Assembly: GCF_913773735.1 (NCBI RefSeq)
Contig: NZ_CAJYEB010000034.1
Coordinates: forward strand, 1 to 64,000
Origin: an uncultured Massilia sp.
Lineage (GTDB): Bacteria > Pseudomonadota > Gammaproteobacteria > Burkholderiales > Burkholderiaceae_D
Direction of reading: 5' to 3'
DNA: 64,000 nucleotides
Shown here: positions 37,066 through 46,016 of the stretch, one piece after another
How the letters are laid out: each line of letters begins with the position of its first letter
Position numbering within the stretch: the stretch's first letter is position 1
The notes under the pieces: model-generated
Database searches by the model: none
Seen by the model: the letters and a program-made list of their open reading frames with translations, nothing else
Told to the model about the DNA's origin: nothing
Made by a program: the position numbers and the translations under genes

Positions 37066-38139
37066 ATGACGATCGAAGTCCAACACATCCGCAAGCAGTT
37101 CGGCCAGTTCACGGCCCTGGACGACGTCTCGCTGCAGTTCGCCGACGGCGAGCTGACCGCGCTGCTGGGGCCTTCCGGCTGCGGCAAGACCACGCTGCTG
37201 CGCATCATCGCCGGCCTCGAGTTCCCGGACTCGGGCCGCGTGCTGCTCGACGACGACGACGCCTCCGCGCGCCACGTGCGCGAGCGCCAGGTCGGCTTCG
37301 TGTTCCAGCACTACGCGCTGTTCAAGCACATGACCGTGTTCGAGAACGTCGCCTTCGGCCTGCGCGTCAAGCCGCGCAAGGAGCGTCCGTCCGAGGCGCA
37401 GATCCGCGACAAGGTGAAGAGGCTGCTCGAACTCGTGCAGCTCGACTGGATCGCCGACCGCTATCCGCCGCAGCTGTCGGGCGGCCAGCGCCAGCGCATC
37501 GCGCTGGCCCGCGCGCTGGCCGTGGAGCCGCGCGTGCTGCTGCTGGACGAGCCGTTCGGCGCGCTCGACGCCAAGGTGCGCAAGGAATTGCGGCGCTGGC
37601 TGCGCCAGCTGCACGACGAGCTGCACGTGACCTCGATCTTCGTGACCCACGACCAGGAAGAGGCGCTCGAGGTGGCCGACCAGGTCGTCCTGATGAACAA
37701 GGGCCGCGTCGAGCAGCTGGGCACCCCGGACCAGGTCTACAACCAGCCCGCCTCGCCCTTCGTCTACGGCTTCCTGGGCAACGTCAACCTGTTCCACGGC
37801 CGCGTGCAGGACGGCGTGCTGGCCAGCGGCGACGCCACCTTCCAGGCGCCGCAGTACGCCGGCGTGAAGGACGGCGCCGGCATCGCCTACGTGCGTCCGC
37901 ACGACCTCGACGTCGAGCGCTACGTCGCCGGCGGCGAAGGGGTGGCCGTCAAGCTGCGCCGCGCCCAAGCGATCGGCCCGCTGGCCCAGCTCGACCTGGA
38001 GCGCGCCGACAATGCCCAGATCATCGAGGCGGTGATCCCCAACGAGCGCTTCCGCGAGCTGTCGCTGAAGGACGGCGACACGCTGCTGGTGAAACCGAAG
38101 CGCATGCACGTCTTCGTCGACCAGGGAGACGGCATATGA
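37066..38139 (+). CDS. cysA: Sulfate/thiosulfate ABC transporter ATPase
   Basis: The 357-residue ATPase has Walker A 'GPSGCGKTT' (~34-42), signature '[15 protein letters not shown]', Walker B '[12 protein letters not shown]', and H-loop 'THDQEEAL'. A C-terminal TOBE-like domain after ~240 ('[12 protein letters not shown]') is typical of CysA. Its TGA overlaps the ATG of the cysB-type gene. Confidence 0.96.
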   Translation: MTIEVQHIRKQFGQFTALDDVSLQFADGELTALLGPSGCGKTTLLRIIAGLEFPDSGRVLLDDDDASARHVRERQVGFVFQHYALFKHMTVFENVAFGLRVKPRKERPSEAQIRDKVKRLLELVQLDWIADRYPPQLSGGQRQRIALARALAVEPRVLLLDEPFGALDAKVRKELRRWLRQLHDELHVTSIFVTHDQEEALEVADQVVLMNKGRVEQLGTPDQVYNQPASPFVYGFLGNVNLFHGRVQDGVLASGDATFQAPQYAGVKDGAGIAYVRPHDLDVERYVAGGEGVAVKLRRAQAIGPLAQLDLERADNAQIIEAVIPNERFRELSLKDGDTLLVKPKRMHVFVDQGDGI

Positions 38140-39068
38140 ACTTCCAGCAGCTGCGTTCCGTGCGCGAGGCCGCGCGCCGCAACTTCAACCTGACCGACGT
38201 CGCCAACGCGCTGTTCACGTCGCAGCCGGGCGTGTCGCGCCAGATCCGCGAGCTGGAGGACGAGCTGGGCGTCGTCATCTTCGAGCGCAACGGCAAGCGC
38301 CTGACCGGCCTCACCGATCCCGGCAAGGGCATCCTGAAGATCGTCGAGCGCCTGCTGGTGGAAGCCGAGAACCTGCAGCAGGCCAGCAGCGAATACGCGG
38401 GCCAGGACAGCGGCACGCTGCGCGTGGCCGTCACCCACACGCAGGCGCGCTACGCGCTGCCGCAGGTGGTGCAGGCCTTCCGCACCAGTTACCCGGGCGT
38501 GCGCATCGCGCTGCAGCAGAGCGCGCCCGAGCACATCGCCGAATGGGTGCTGTCCGGCCGCGCCGACATCGGCATCGCGACCGAGGGCCTGTCGACCTTC
38601 CCCGACCTGGTGTCCTTCCCGTGCTACCGCTGGAGCCACGTGGTGGTGGTGCCGGACGGCCATCCGCTGCTGGCGCAGATGCCGCTCAAGCTGGCCGACC
38701 TGGCGGAATACCCGCTGATCACCTACGACGTCGGCTTCACCGGCCGCAGCCACATCGACGCGGCCTTCGCCGCCGCCGGCGCGCATCCGGAAATCGTGCT
38801 GACGGCGATGGATTCGGACGTCATCAAGCAGTACGTGGCGCTGGGGATGGGCGTGGGCATCGTCGCCTCGATGGCCTTCGACCACGGCCGCGACCGCGGC
38901 CTGCGCGCGATCGAATCCTCGCACCTGTTCGCGCCCAACGTCACCCGGCTGGCGGTGCGGCGCGGGGCCTACCTGCGGGCCTACGCGTTCGACTTCATCG
39001 AGCGCTTCGCGCAGGGGTACACCAAGGCGGATATCGAGAAGGCGCTGCAGGCGGCGGTGGCAGAATAA
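38136..39068 (+). CDS. cysB: CysB-family LysR-type regulator
   Basis: The 310-residue regulator has an N-terminal HTH '[28 protein letters not shown]' (quoted in part; ~18-45), whose '[10 protein letters not shown]' is the CysB/Cbl signature, and a type 2 periplasmic-binding-like effector domain (~90-300). CysB activates sulfate assimilation genes and senses N-acetylserine. The start codon overlaps the cysA stop (ATGA), so the regulator is made with the transporter; CysB versus Cbl cannot be separated from sequence alone. Confidence 0.93.
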   Translation: MNFQQLRSVREAARRNFNLTDVANALFTSQPGVSRQIRELEDELGVVIFERNGKRLTGLTDPGKGILKIVERLLVEAENLQQASSEYAGQDSGTLRVAVTHTQARYALPQVVQAFRTSYPGVRIALQQSAPEHIAEWVLSGRADIGIATEGLSTFPDLVSFPCYRWSHVVVVPDGHPLLAQMPLKLADLAEYPLITYDVGFTGRSHIDAAFAAAGAHPEIVLTAMDSDVIKQYVALGMGVGIVASMAFDHGRDRGLRAIESSHLFAPNVTRLAVRRGAYLRAYAFDFIERFAQGYTKADIEKALQAAVAE

Positions 39069-39076
39069 GGAAGTGG

Positions 39077-39163
39077 CGTCGTCCCGGCGCAGGCCGGGAC
39101 CCAATTTTCTCGTGCAGTCGAAACGCCGGCAAGATTGGGCCCCGGCCTGCGCCGGGGCGACGG
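39077..39163. repeat. Dispersed REP-like inverted repeat pair, family R3 copy A
   Basis: Two inward-facing GC-rich units: CGTCGTCCCGGCGCAGGCC... then CCCAATTT on the left, and ATTGGGCCCCGGCC... ending in GGGGCGACG on the right, about 25 nt apart. Related copies are at 50281-50370 and 57965-58047. Between the convergent cysB-type and aldo-keto reductase genes. Confidence 0.85.
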
Positions 39164-39216
39164 TGGGGGACTTGCGCCGGGGCGATGGTGGGGCCTGCGC
39201 CGGGGCGACGGTGGTG
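39146..39216. repeat. Three tandem copies of a ~24-bp half of the R3 repeat
   Basis: The unit CYTGCGCCGGGGCGAYGGTG starts at 39146, 39171 and 39194 (periods 25 and 23). The first unit is the right half of R3 copy A; the next two appear to be local duplications of it. The array ends just before the stop of the aldo-keto reductase gene at 39220. Confidence 0.75.
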
Positions 39217-39219
39217 TGT

Positions 39220-40266
39220 TTATTGCCCCGGATTCGTGAAGCGCGCGTGGATGGCGTCGATGGCCTTCACGACCTCCAAGGACAGTTCGATGCCCTCCGC
39301 ATCGATGTTTTCCTTCAGCTGATCGAGATTGGTCGCCCCGACGATGGTCGACGCCACGAACCAGCGCGTGCAGCACCAGGCGATGGCCATCTGCGCCGGC
39401 GTCAGGCCGTTGGCGCGGGCCAGCGCGGCGTATTCCCGCGTCGCCTCGATCACCATCGGACGCAGGTAGCGCGGGCTCCACGTGGGCGGGTAGATCGTCA
39501 GGCGGCCGCGCGCGGCCGGGTCGTCGATGTACTTGGCGCTCAGCTGGCCGAAGGCGAGGGGACTGTAGGCCAGCAGGCTCACCTCTTCGCGGAAGCACAC
39601 CTCGTCCAGCAGCGTGGTTTCGAACGCGCGCGCCGTCAGGTTGTACAGGTTCTGGATCGTGGCGATGCGCGGCAGGCCCTTCGTCTCGGACTGCTTGACG
39701 TATTCGCACACGCCCCACGGGCTCTCGTTGGACACGCCGACGTGGCGGATCTTGCCGGCCCTGACCAGCGCGTCCAGCGCGCCCAGCGTGTCCTCGATCG
39801 GCACGCCGTTGCGCTCCTTCTTCGGCTCGAACTGGTTGGCGCCGAAGATCGGCACGTTGCGGCTCGGCCAGTGCAGCTGGTACAGGTCGATGTAGTCGGT
39901 CTGCAGGCGCTGCAGGCTGGCGTCGACGGCCGCGTGGATGTTCTTCGCGTCCAGGTTGTGCCTGCCGCCGCGGATCCAGGTCTGGTTGGCGTTCGGGCCG
40001 GCGGCCTTGGTGGCCAGCACCACCCGGTCGCGCTTGCCGCTTTTCTTCAGCCAGCTGCCGATGAAGCGTTCGGTCGATCCCTGCGTGGCGGCGCTGGGCG
40101 GCACCGGGTACATCTCGGCCGTGTCGATGAAGTTGATGCCGCGCTCGAGCGCGTAGTCGAGCTGGCCGTGCGCCTCCGCTTCGGTGTTCTGTTCGCCGAA
40201 GGTCATGGTGCCGAGGCAGATGCGCGATACCAGCAGGTCGGTCCTGCCGAGACGGTTCGTCTTCAT
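39220..40266 (-). CDS. NADP(H)-dependent aldo-keto reductase, Tas-like
   Basis: The 348-residue (alpha/beta)8 barrel enzyme resembles E. coli Tas. 'INFIDTAEMYPVPP' holds the catalytic Asp and Tyr, 'VLATKAAG' the Lys, and 'LYQLHWPSR' the His. The C-terminal 'TIVGATNLDQLKENIDA' is the family NADPH-binding region. Its physiological substrate is unknown. It lies 23 bp downstream of pyrD, across an inverted repeat. Confidence 0.92.
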   Translation of the reverse strand: MKTNRLGRTDLLVSRICLGTMTFGEQNTEAEAHGQLDYALERGINFIDTAEMYPVPPSAATQGSTERFIGSWLKKSGKRDRVVLATKAAGPNANQTWIRGGRHNLDAKNIHAAVDASLQRLQTDYIDLYQLHWPSRNVPIFGANQFEPKKERNGVPIEDTLGALDALVRAGKIRHVGVSNESPWGVCEYVKQSETKGLPRIATIQNLYNLTARAFETTLLDEVCFREEVSLLAYSPLAFGQLSAKYIDDPAARGRLTIYPPTWSPRYLRPMVIEATREYAALARANGLTPAQMAIAWCCTRWFVASTIVGATNLDQLKENIDAEGIELSLEVVKAIDAIHARFTNPGQ

Positions 40267-40283
40267 GTCGATATCCTGGTCAG

Positions 40284-40326
40284 TCGGGGTCAGAGCCCAC
40301 CCGTGTGAACCGGGCTCTGACCCCGA
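40284..40326. repeat. Inverted repeat R4 copy 1, forming the end of pyrD
   Basis: 15-bp perfect arms TCGGGGTCAGAGCCC and GGGCTCTGACCCCGA with a 13-nt loop. The left arm contains the pyrD stop codon, and the arms plus loop encode its last ~11 residues. A second copy of the core lies at 41471-41511 on the other side of pyrD. Confidence 0.85.
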
Positions 40327-41363
40327 GAGGAACGTAATGCGTCCGCGCATTCGCGCACGAGGGCCGGCCCGCGGTAGATCAGGCCGCTGTACAGCTGCAC
40401 CAGCTGCGCGCCGGCGTCGATCTTGGCCTTGGCGTCGCGGCCGCTCAGGATGCCGCCCACGCCGATGATCGGCACGGCGTCGCCGACTTCCTTCTTCAGC
40501 GCGCGGATCACGATGTTCGACAGGTCGAACACCGGCGCGCCCGACAGGCCGCCCTGTTCGCCCGCATGGCGCATGCCTTCGACGTCGCGGCGGTTCAGCG
40601 TGGTGTTGGTGGCGATCACGCCGTCGATGCCGTGGCGCACCAGCGCGCCGCCGATGTCGCGGATCTGGTCGCTGTCCACGTCCGGCGCGATCTTCAGCGC
40701 CAGCGGCACGTAGCGGCCGTGGTGGTCGGCCAGGCGCGACTGCTCGCCCTTGAGCTGGGCCAGCAGCGCATCCAGTTCCGACGCGCCCTGCAGCTGGCGC
40801 AGGTTCTTGGTATTCGGCGACGAGATGTTGACGGTGACGTAGCTGGCATATGGATAGACCTTGCGCAGGCATTCCAGGTAGTCGTCGGCCGCGCGCTCGA
40901 TCGGGGTGTCGGCGTTCTTGCCGATGTTCAGGCCCAGCACGCCCTGGCGTTCCTGGTAGAAGCGCGAGGACTGGACGTTGGCGACGAAGGCGTCGACGCC
41001 ACCGTTGTTGAAGCCCATGCGGTTGATGATGCCGCGCGCCGCCGGCAGGCGGAACATGCGCGGGCGCGGATTGCCCGGCTGGGCGCGCGGCGTCACGGTG
41101 CCGATCTCGATCGAGCCGAAGCCCAGCGCGGCCAGGCCGTCGATGTACGCGCCGTCCTTGTCGAGGCCGGCGGCCAGGCCGACCGGGTTCGGGAAGGTGA
41201 TGCCCATGACGGTGCGCGGATCGGGCTGCGGCTTGCGCACGAGGCCGGTCAAGCCCAGGCGCGCGGCGCGGCGCAGGTTCGGCAGGGTGACGTTATGGGC
41301 CGTTTCGGGATCGAGGGCGAACAGCAGGGGGCGGGCGAGGGCGTACAGGAATTTATCGGACAT
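40290..41363 (-). CDS. pyrD: Dihydroorotate dehydrogenase (quinone)
   Basis: The class 2 membrane-associated enzyme (357 residues) oxidises dihydroorotate to orotate with quinone. It has '[18 protein letters not shown]', '[24 protein letters not shown]' (in part), 'NINSPNT'-type '[11 protein letters not shown]' with the catalytic Ser, and '[28 protein letters not shown]' (in part). The N-terminal helices for membrane contact are present. The C-terminus after ~'DALRSS' is encoded by a dispersed repeat, giving a non-native tail; the core is complete. Confidence 0.95.
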   Translation of the reverse strand: MSDKFLYALARPLLFALDPETAHNVTLPNLRRAARLGLTGLVRKPQPDPRTVMGITFPNPVGLAAGLDKDGAYIDGLAALGFGSIEIGTVTPRAQPGNPRPRMFRLPAARGIINRMGFNNGGVDAFVANVQSSRFYQERQGVLGLNIGKNADTPIERAADDYLECLRKVYPYASYVTVNISSPNTKNLRQLQGASELDALLAQLKGEQSRLADHHGRYVPLALKIAPDVDSDQIRDIGGALVRHGIDGVIATNTTLNRRDVEGMRHAGEQGGLSGAPVFDLSNIVIRALKKEVGDAVPIIGVGGILSGRDAKAKIDAGAQLVQLYSGLIYRGPALVRECADALRSSRGQSPVHTGGL

Positions 41364-41470
41364 GGTCGGTGGGATCGTGAATTCGCGACATTTTAACGTG
41401 GGTTGTTGAAATGCCGCATCGGTGGCCGGCGATTTGGGGGGGCGGCTTCGTTTCGCACCACGGCCAAACC

Positions 41471-41511
41471 GGGGTCAGAGCCCTGAAAAAACAAAACCGG
41501 GCTCTGACTCC
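41471..41511. repeat. Inverted repeat R4 copy 2
   Basis: GGGGTCAGAGCCC (41471-41483) and GGGCTCTGACTCC (41499-41511) with a 15-nt A-rich loop; one mismatch. Lies directly after the bpt stop codon (41512-41514) and may serve as its 3' hairpin. Confidence 0.8.
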
Positions 41512-42240
41512 TTAGCGGTCCAGCACGCCCCATACGCCGTCGATGCGCGCTTCCAGCGGGCGGAAGTTGATCTTGTAGGCCATCTTCGGGCTCTGCTCGA
41601 TCCAGTAGCCCAGGTAGACGTAGGGCAGGTCCAGCTCGCGCGCCTGGCCGATCTGCCACATCACGTTGTAGGTGCCGAACGAGGCGCCCTCGACGTCCGG
41701 GTCGAAGAAGGTGTAGACCGACGACAGGCCGTCCGACAGCACGTCGATGATCGAGACCATGCGCAGCGTGCCGTCCGGCTCGCGGAATTCCACCAGGCGC
41801 GTGTTCACGCGGCTTTGCAGCAGGAACTGGGCGTACTGGTCGCGGCTGTCCTGGTCCATGCCGCCGCCCACGTGGCGCGTGGTCTGGTAGCGCAGGTAGA
41901 GCGCGTAGTGCTCGTCCGAGAACGACAGGTTGGCGACCATGGCCGTCAGGTCGCCGTGGCGTTTCCAGGCGCGCTTCTGGCTGCGGTTGGGCGTAAATTG
42001 TTCTGCGGCCACGCGCACGGGGATGCAGGCGCGGCAGCCGTCGCAATACGGGCGGTAGGTGAAGATGCCGCTGCGGCGAAAGCCATTGCGTACCAGCTCG
42101 GAATACACGTCGGCATTGATCAGGTGCGACGGCGTGGCGACCTGCGAGCGGGCCTGGCGCGCGTCGAGGTAGCTGCAAGGGTAGGGCGCCGTGGTGTAGA
42201 ACTGCAGCGTGGAAAATGGCAGGTCATTTAGGTGCGTCAT
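41512..42240 (-). CDS. bpt: Aspartate/glutamate leucyl-transferase (Bpt)
   Basis: The 242-residue ATE-family enzyme puts Leu from Leu-tRNA onto proteins with N-terminal Asp or Glu, feeding them to ClpS/ClpAP. The N-terminal Cys cluster '[16 protein letters not shown]' and 'CSYL', and the C-terminal '[21 protein letters not shown]' are conserved. In Proteobacteria such proteins are leucyl- rather than arginyl-transferases. It is 59 bp downstream of aat and co-oriented. Confidence 0.93.
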   Translation of the reverse strand: MTHLNDLPFSTLQFYTTAPYPCSYLDARQARSQVATPSHLINADVYSELVRNGFRRSGIFTYRPYCDGCRACIPVRVAAEQFTPNRSQKRAWKRHGDLTAMVANLSFSDEHYALYLRYQTTRHVGGGMDQDSRDQYAQFLLQSRVNTRLVEFREPDGTLRMVSIIDVLSDGLSSVYTFFDPDVEGASFGTYNVMWQIGQARELDLPYVYLGYWIEQSPKMAYKINFRPLEARIDGVWGVLDR

Positions 42241-42299
42241 GCAATGCTCTCGGGACGACGTTGTGACACCATTGTAGCCAAAGACGCCGCCATGCACCG

Positions 42300-43034
42300 T
42301 TAGGTGGTCAACGGTGGCGCGACTTCCCAGCGCTCGATGGCCGGTTCGCGGATCGCCTGGCGCAGGTGCGCGATGAAATCGGCGCGCGGGATCGGCACGG
42401 CGCCCAGCGACGCCAGGTGGCCGGTTTCCTGCTGGCAGTCGAGCATGCGCACGCCATGGCCGCGCAGGAAGGCGACCAGATACGCCAGCGCGACCTTCGA
42501 GGCGTCCGAGACGCGCGCGAACATCGATTCGCCGTAGAACATGCGGCCGATGCAGACGCCATAGGCGCCGCCGACCAGGGCGCCGTCCAGCCATACCTCG
42601 GCCGAGTGCGCGTAGCCCATGCGGTGCAGGCCCGTGTAGCCGGCGATGATGTCGTCCGAGATCCAGGTGCCGGGCCCGTCCTTGCGCGGCGCGGCGCAGG
42701 CGCGCATCACGTCCTCGAAGGCGGTGTCGAAACGCACGTCCCAGCGCGGCCCGTCACCCGCGCCGCCGAGGCGCGCCCGTTCGACCTTGCGCAGCGTCTT
42801 CCTGAGGCTGTCGCTGACCTTGAAGCGGTCGGTATACAGCACCATGCGCGGGTCGGTGCTCCACCACAGGATCGGCTGGCCTTCGGAGAACCAGGGAAAG
42901 ATGCCGTGGCGGTAGGCCTGCAGCAGGCGCTGCGGCGACAGGTCGGCGCCGGCGGCCAGCAGGCCGGGCGCGTCGGTGGTCAACGCTTCGGAGACGTCGG
43001 GGAACGGGGTGGTCGCTTCGAGCCAGGGGATCAT
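42300..43034 (-). CDS. aat: Leucyl/phenylalanyl-tRNA--protein transferase
   Basis: The 244-residue GNAT-fold enzyme adds Leu or Phe to proteins with N-terminal Lys or Arg. It shows '[20 protein letters not shown]', '[30 protein letters not shown]' and 'FYGESMF' (quoted in parts), all diagnostic. Together with bpt it forms the bacterial N-degron transferase pair. Starts 43 nt after the Nudix gene stop. Confidence 0.96.
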   Translation of the reverse strand: MIPWLEATTPFPDVSEALTTDAPGLLAAGADLSPQRLLQAYRHGIFPWFSEGQPILWWSTDPRMVLYTDRFKVSDSLRKTLRKVERARLGGAGDGPRWDVRFDTAFEDVMRACAAPRKDGPGTWISDDIIAGYTGLHRMGYAHSAEVWLDGALVGGAYGVCIGRMFYGESMFARVSDASKVALAYLVAFLRGHGVRMLDCQQETGHLASLGAVPIPRADFIAHLRQAIREPAIERWEVAPPLTT

Positions 43035-43077
43035 GGTGCGGTCCGATGGGTCATGGAAAACGGCGTGCGGCTGGCGC

Positions 43078-43665
43078 TCAATCGGGCTGGACCGGCGCGC
43101 GCATCGAACGCGTGATGTCCTCCGTATGGAAACCGTAGCCGGCGGCGCCGGCGCGCATGCGCGCGCGGTCGGCGAAGAAATACGCGAGCGTGGTGCGGAT
43201 GGTCGGGAAGGCCAGGTCGTCCCACGGGATCTCGTCTTCGGCGAACAGCTGCACGTCGAGGCTCTCGATGCCCGGCGCGAAGTCGAGGTCGCGCAGGCGC
43301 GCCAGGTAGAACAGGTGCACCTGGTGCACGTGGGCGACGTTGAGCAGCGTGAACAGCCGGCCCAGCTCGACGTTGGCGCCCGCTTCCTCTTCGGTCTCGC
43401 GCACGGCCGCCTCGCCGGTGGTTTCCTCGTTTTCCATGAAGCCGGCGGGCAGCGTCCAGTAGCCGTGGCGCGGTTCGATCGCGCGCCTGCACAGCAGGAC
43501 CCTGGGTTCGCCGTCGTCGCCTTCCCACACCGGGATCGACCCGATCACCATTTTCGGGTTCTGGTAATGGATGGTGCCGCACTGGGTGCACACGTAGCGC
43601 GGCCGGTTGTCGCCTTCGGGGATGGCCACCGTGACCGGATGCGCGCACTCGGAGCAGAATTTCAT
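43078..43665 (-). CDS. Nudix hydrolase with N-terminal zinc ribbon
   Basis: The 195-residue protein has a zinc ribbon with two Cys pairs (CSEC near the start, CTQC ~26-29) and a Nudix box [22 protein letters not shown] split here as '[11 protein letters not shown]' and '[10 protein letters not shown]' (~75-97) with the catalytic Glu cluster. The ribbon recalls NudC, but the protein is shorter. It likely hydrolyses a nucleoside diphosphate derivative; substrate unknown. It begins a probable nudix-aat-bpt-pyrD operon. Confidence 0.88.
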   Translation of the reverse strand: MKFCSECAHPVTVAIPEGDNRPRYVCTQCGTIHYQNPKMVIGSIPVWEGDDGEPRVLLCRRAIEPRHGYWTLPAGFMENEETTGEAAVRETEEEAGANVELGRLFTLLNVAHVHQVHLFYLARLRDLDFAPGIESLDVQLFAEDEIPWDDLAFPTIRTTLAYFFADRARMRAGAAGYGFHTEDITRSMRAPVQPD

Positions 43666-43797
43666 GGAAAGACGGGGGTTGTCGATGTTGCCCTTACTTT
43701 ACCACTGTATCGCTCCCGCCGTGCCCCGTTCCGCCGCCATGCGGGGCGGTTCGGACGGCTCGGTGCCGCCGCCCGCCGGGGGCGCGCCGGGCCGCCA

Positions 43798-43826
43798 TTG
43801 CCAAAAGGGGGAAAGGTCCGTATAAT
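43798..43826 (+). promoter_or_regulatory. Strong sigma70 promoter of tRNA-fMet
   Basis: TTGCCA (43798-43803) and a perfect TATAAT (43821-43826) with a 17-nt spacer, ending 13 nt before the mature tRNA 5' end. Confidence 0.9.
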
Positions 43827-43839
43827 GCGAAGCATCAGA

Positions 43840-43916
43840 CGCGGGGTGGAGCAGTCTGGCAGCTCGTCGGGCTCATAACCCGAAGGTCACAGGTTCAAAT
43901 CCTGTCCCCGCAACCA
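43840..43916 (+). tRNA. Initiator tRNA-fMet (CAT)
   Basis: A 77-nt cloverleaf beginning CGCGGGGTGGAGCAG with anticodon CAT and an encoded CCA end. It carries both initiator hallmarks: the C1-A72 mismatch at the acceptor end and three consecutive G:C pairs in the anticodon stem (GGG-loop-CCC). Confidence 0.97.
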
Positions 43917-43927
43917 GAATTCAGGAA

Positions 43928-43956
43928 AACCCGTCGGCATTGCCGGCGGGTTTTTT
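43928..43956 (+). terminator. Terminator of tRNA-fMet
   Basis: AACCCGTCGGC pairs with GCCGGCGGGTT (one G-U) across a 3-nt loop and is followed by a run of T residues. It starts 12 nt after the tRNA. Confidence 0.9.
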
Positions 43957-44035
43957 GCTTTTGCGCTGCTTGCACGGCGCGCCGCGCGCGGTGCGCTGCG
44001 GTGCGTCGCTTCCCGTCGCTGCGCTGTCCGTGACC

Positions 44036-44665
44036 TCAGCCGTCTCCCCGATCGTCCTTCCAGCCGCCCGCCGCGATGTCGGCGATGCGGAACTGCGCCA
44101 TCGCCTCGTCGATCGCCGCCGCGAGCGTGCGGCGCTCGGCATCGAGCCAGAACTCCACGGCCGCATGGATGGCCGCGACGACCGTGGCCGCCGCGAGGCG
44201 CGGGGCCAGGCAGGTCGCGGGATCGGCCCCCGCGCGCCTGCCGATGTGCAGGGCGACGCGCCGTTCGATCGCGACATCCGCCTTCGCGGCCTCGGCGAAC
44301 AGCGCAGGCTCGGCGCGGACCAGGCGCGCGCGCGCGATCCAGTCGCGGTCGGGTTCTTCCTCGAACAGCGCCAGGGCGGCCGCGCGCAGCGCATCGTGCA
44401 GCGCCTGCCCGGGCGGCTGGGCATCGATGAGTTCGCAGAACCGTTCCGCCCGGATGGTCGCGCTGCCGACGATGGCGGCTTCCTTGCTCGGAAAGTAGTT
44501 GTTGAAGGTGCGCGGCGAGACATCCGCTTCCGCTGCGATGTCCTCCACGCGCACCTGCGCGACGCCACGCTCGAGTGCGTGGCGCAGGGCGATGGCGCTG
44601 AGATTGGCGCGCACGACGCGCTTCTTGCGCTCGCGCAGGCCGGTGGGAGAAGTCTCCGTGGTCAT
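44036..44665 (-). CDS. TetR/AcrR-family regulator coupled to a flavin monooxygenase
   Basis: The 209-residue protein has a TetR HTH (~15-62: 'LSAIALRHALERGVAQVRVEDIAAEADVSPRTFNNYFPSKEAAI', in parts; 'SPRTFNNYFPSKE' is typical of actinobacterial-style repressors) and a helical C-terminal domain. Its ATG overlaps the TGA of the upstream monooxygenase (ATGA). It probably represses this operon and the divergent hydrolase through palindromes at 45913-45935. Confidence 0.92.
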   Translation of the reverse strand: MTTETSPTGLRERKKRVVRANLSAIALRHALERGVAQVRVEDIAAEADVSPRTFNNYFPSKEAAIVGSATIRAERFCELIDAQPPGQALHDALRAAALALFEEEPDRDWIARARLVRAEPALFAEAAKADVAIERRVALHIGRRAGADPATCLAPRLAAATVVAAIHAAVEFWLDAERRTLAAAIDEAMAQFRIADIAAGGWKDDRGDG

Positions 44666-45858
44666 TCCGGCGATTTTACATGGGTCGACGCGAAAGCGTA
44701 GGTGCGCAGGGGTGTCGCATCGTCGGACTTCCAGCGCGACAGCACGCCCGTCAACGGCGTGGACAGGAACAGGTTGCGTGCCAGGATGCCCGCCCGCGTC
44801 CGCGGAACGGTGATGCCGGTGAACAGTTGCGATTGCTTGAGCTTGACCAGCGGACGCTGCGCCTGCTCGTAGCGCGCCAGGGCCTGCGGGGATATGCCGT
44901 CCACGGCCAGTTCGCCCGCGAGCCGGTAGGCGCCCGCCAGGGCGAGCAGGGCGCCCGCGCCCGACGCCGGCGACGCGCACCAGGCGGCATCGCCGACCAG
45001 CACCACCCGGCCGCACGTCCAGGACGGCATGCGTACCTGCGCCAGGGCATCGAAATAGAAGTCGGCGGCGGCGTCGGCGGCGTCCAGCATGGCCGGCACA
45101 TGCCACCCCATGCCGGCGAAGGCATGGCGCAGCAGGCCGCGCTGGGCGGCGGTGTCGCGATGGTGGTAGGCGAGCGCTTGCGCGCTGTGGAACGTGAAGG
45201 TGAGCTGGCCCTGTCCCGGCGCGGCGCGGTAGACCGCGGCGGAGCGGCCGGGTTCGTTGTAGAACGTCGTCCACCCCGGTTCGCCGATGGCCAGGTCGGC
45301 CGCGGCCGCCGCGAAATAGTGCTCCCGGAATCGCACGAAGCGCTCTTCCGGACCGAAGACCATGCGCCGGATGCCGGAGTGCAGGCCATCCGCGCCGATG
45401 ACGAGATCGAAGCGGTCCCGCCGGCCGCTCCTGAACGTCACGTCGACGCCGCCGCCGTCCTGCGCGAGCGCCGCGACCGCGTCGCCGAACACGTAGCTCA
45501 CGTCGTCGCGGGTCGCGCCGTGGAGCAGGGCGGACAAGTCGCCGCGCGCGATCTCCACGTCCTCGGAACCGACCATGCGTTCCAGGCGCGCCGTGCCGAT
45601 CCGTGCCCGCTCCCGGTCGCGCCGGTCGACGAAGCGCAGCCCCCGCGTCTGCGCCGCCCTGGCGCGGACGGCCGCGCCGAGTCCCATGCGGTCGATCACG
45701 GCAAGCGCTTCGGCGCGGATGTCGACGCCGTTGCCCGCGTGGCGCAGCGCGGCGGCCTGCTCGACGATGGTCACGTCGAATCCGGCGCGCACGAGCCAGA
45801 AAGCGGTGGCGGGGCCGGCGATGCTGGCGCCGCAGATCAGGATGGTGGGCTTGGGCAT
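44662..45858 (-). CDS. FAD-dependent oxidoreductase/monooxygenase
   Basis: This 398-residue flavoprotein has 'ILICGASIAGPATAFWLVRAGFDVTIVEQ' (FAD fold with GASIAGP; in part), 'VIGADGLHSGIRRMVFG' and 'VVLVGDAAWCASPASGAGALLALAGAYRLAGEL' (in part). It belongs to the TetX/KtzM-like subgroup rather than the PheA/TfdB type and has no C-terminal extra domain. The start at 45858 is chosen because AAGGA lies 10 nt upstream; the frame opens at 45918. It is the first gene of an operon with tetR. Confidence 0.88.
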   Translation of the reverse strand: MPKPTILICGASIAGPATAFWLVRAGFDVTIVEQAAALRHAGNGVDIRAEALAVIDRMGLGAAVRARAAQTRGLRFVDRRDRERARIGTARLERMVGSEDVEIARGDLSALLHGATRDDVSYVFGDAVAALAQDGGGVDVTFRSGRRDRFDLVIGADGLHSGIRRMVFGPEERFVRFREHYFAAAAADLAIGEPGWTTFYNEPGRSAAVYRAAPGQGQLTFTFHSAQALAYHHRDTAAQRGLLRHAFAGMGWHVPAMLDAADAAADFYFDALAQVRMPSWTCGRVVLVGDAAWCASPASGAGALLALAGAYRLAGELAVDGISPQALARYEQAQRPLVKLKQSQLFTGITVPRTRAGILARNLFLSTPLTGVLSRWKSDDATPLRTYAFASTHVKSPE

Positions 45859-45912
45859 GATGAGCATTTCCTTGGTTAAGTTGGATGTCATCCTGGCATA
45901 TATTTTCTTAAC

Positions 45913-45935
45913 ACGCAAATTTGCGTAGTGCGCAA
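45913..45935. promoter_or_regulatory. Overlapping palindromic operators in the monooxygenase/hydrolase divergon
   Basis: ACGCAAATTTGCGT (45913-45926) is a perfect 14-bp palindrome. It overlaps TTGCG-TAGTG-CGCAA (45921-45935), a second perfect inverted repeat sharing the TTGCG half site. They lie in the 158-bp region between divergent genes, one of which is coupled to a tetR gene, so they are probable TetR operators. Confidence 0.75.
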
Positions 45936-46016
45936 TAATTTGCTATGGTCGGGCTGCGGGGGCCATCGCAAGCGGCCATCCGCGCACCCTTCCACTTTGC
46001 CCAAGGAGTACAGACC

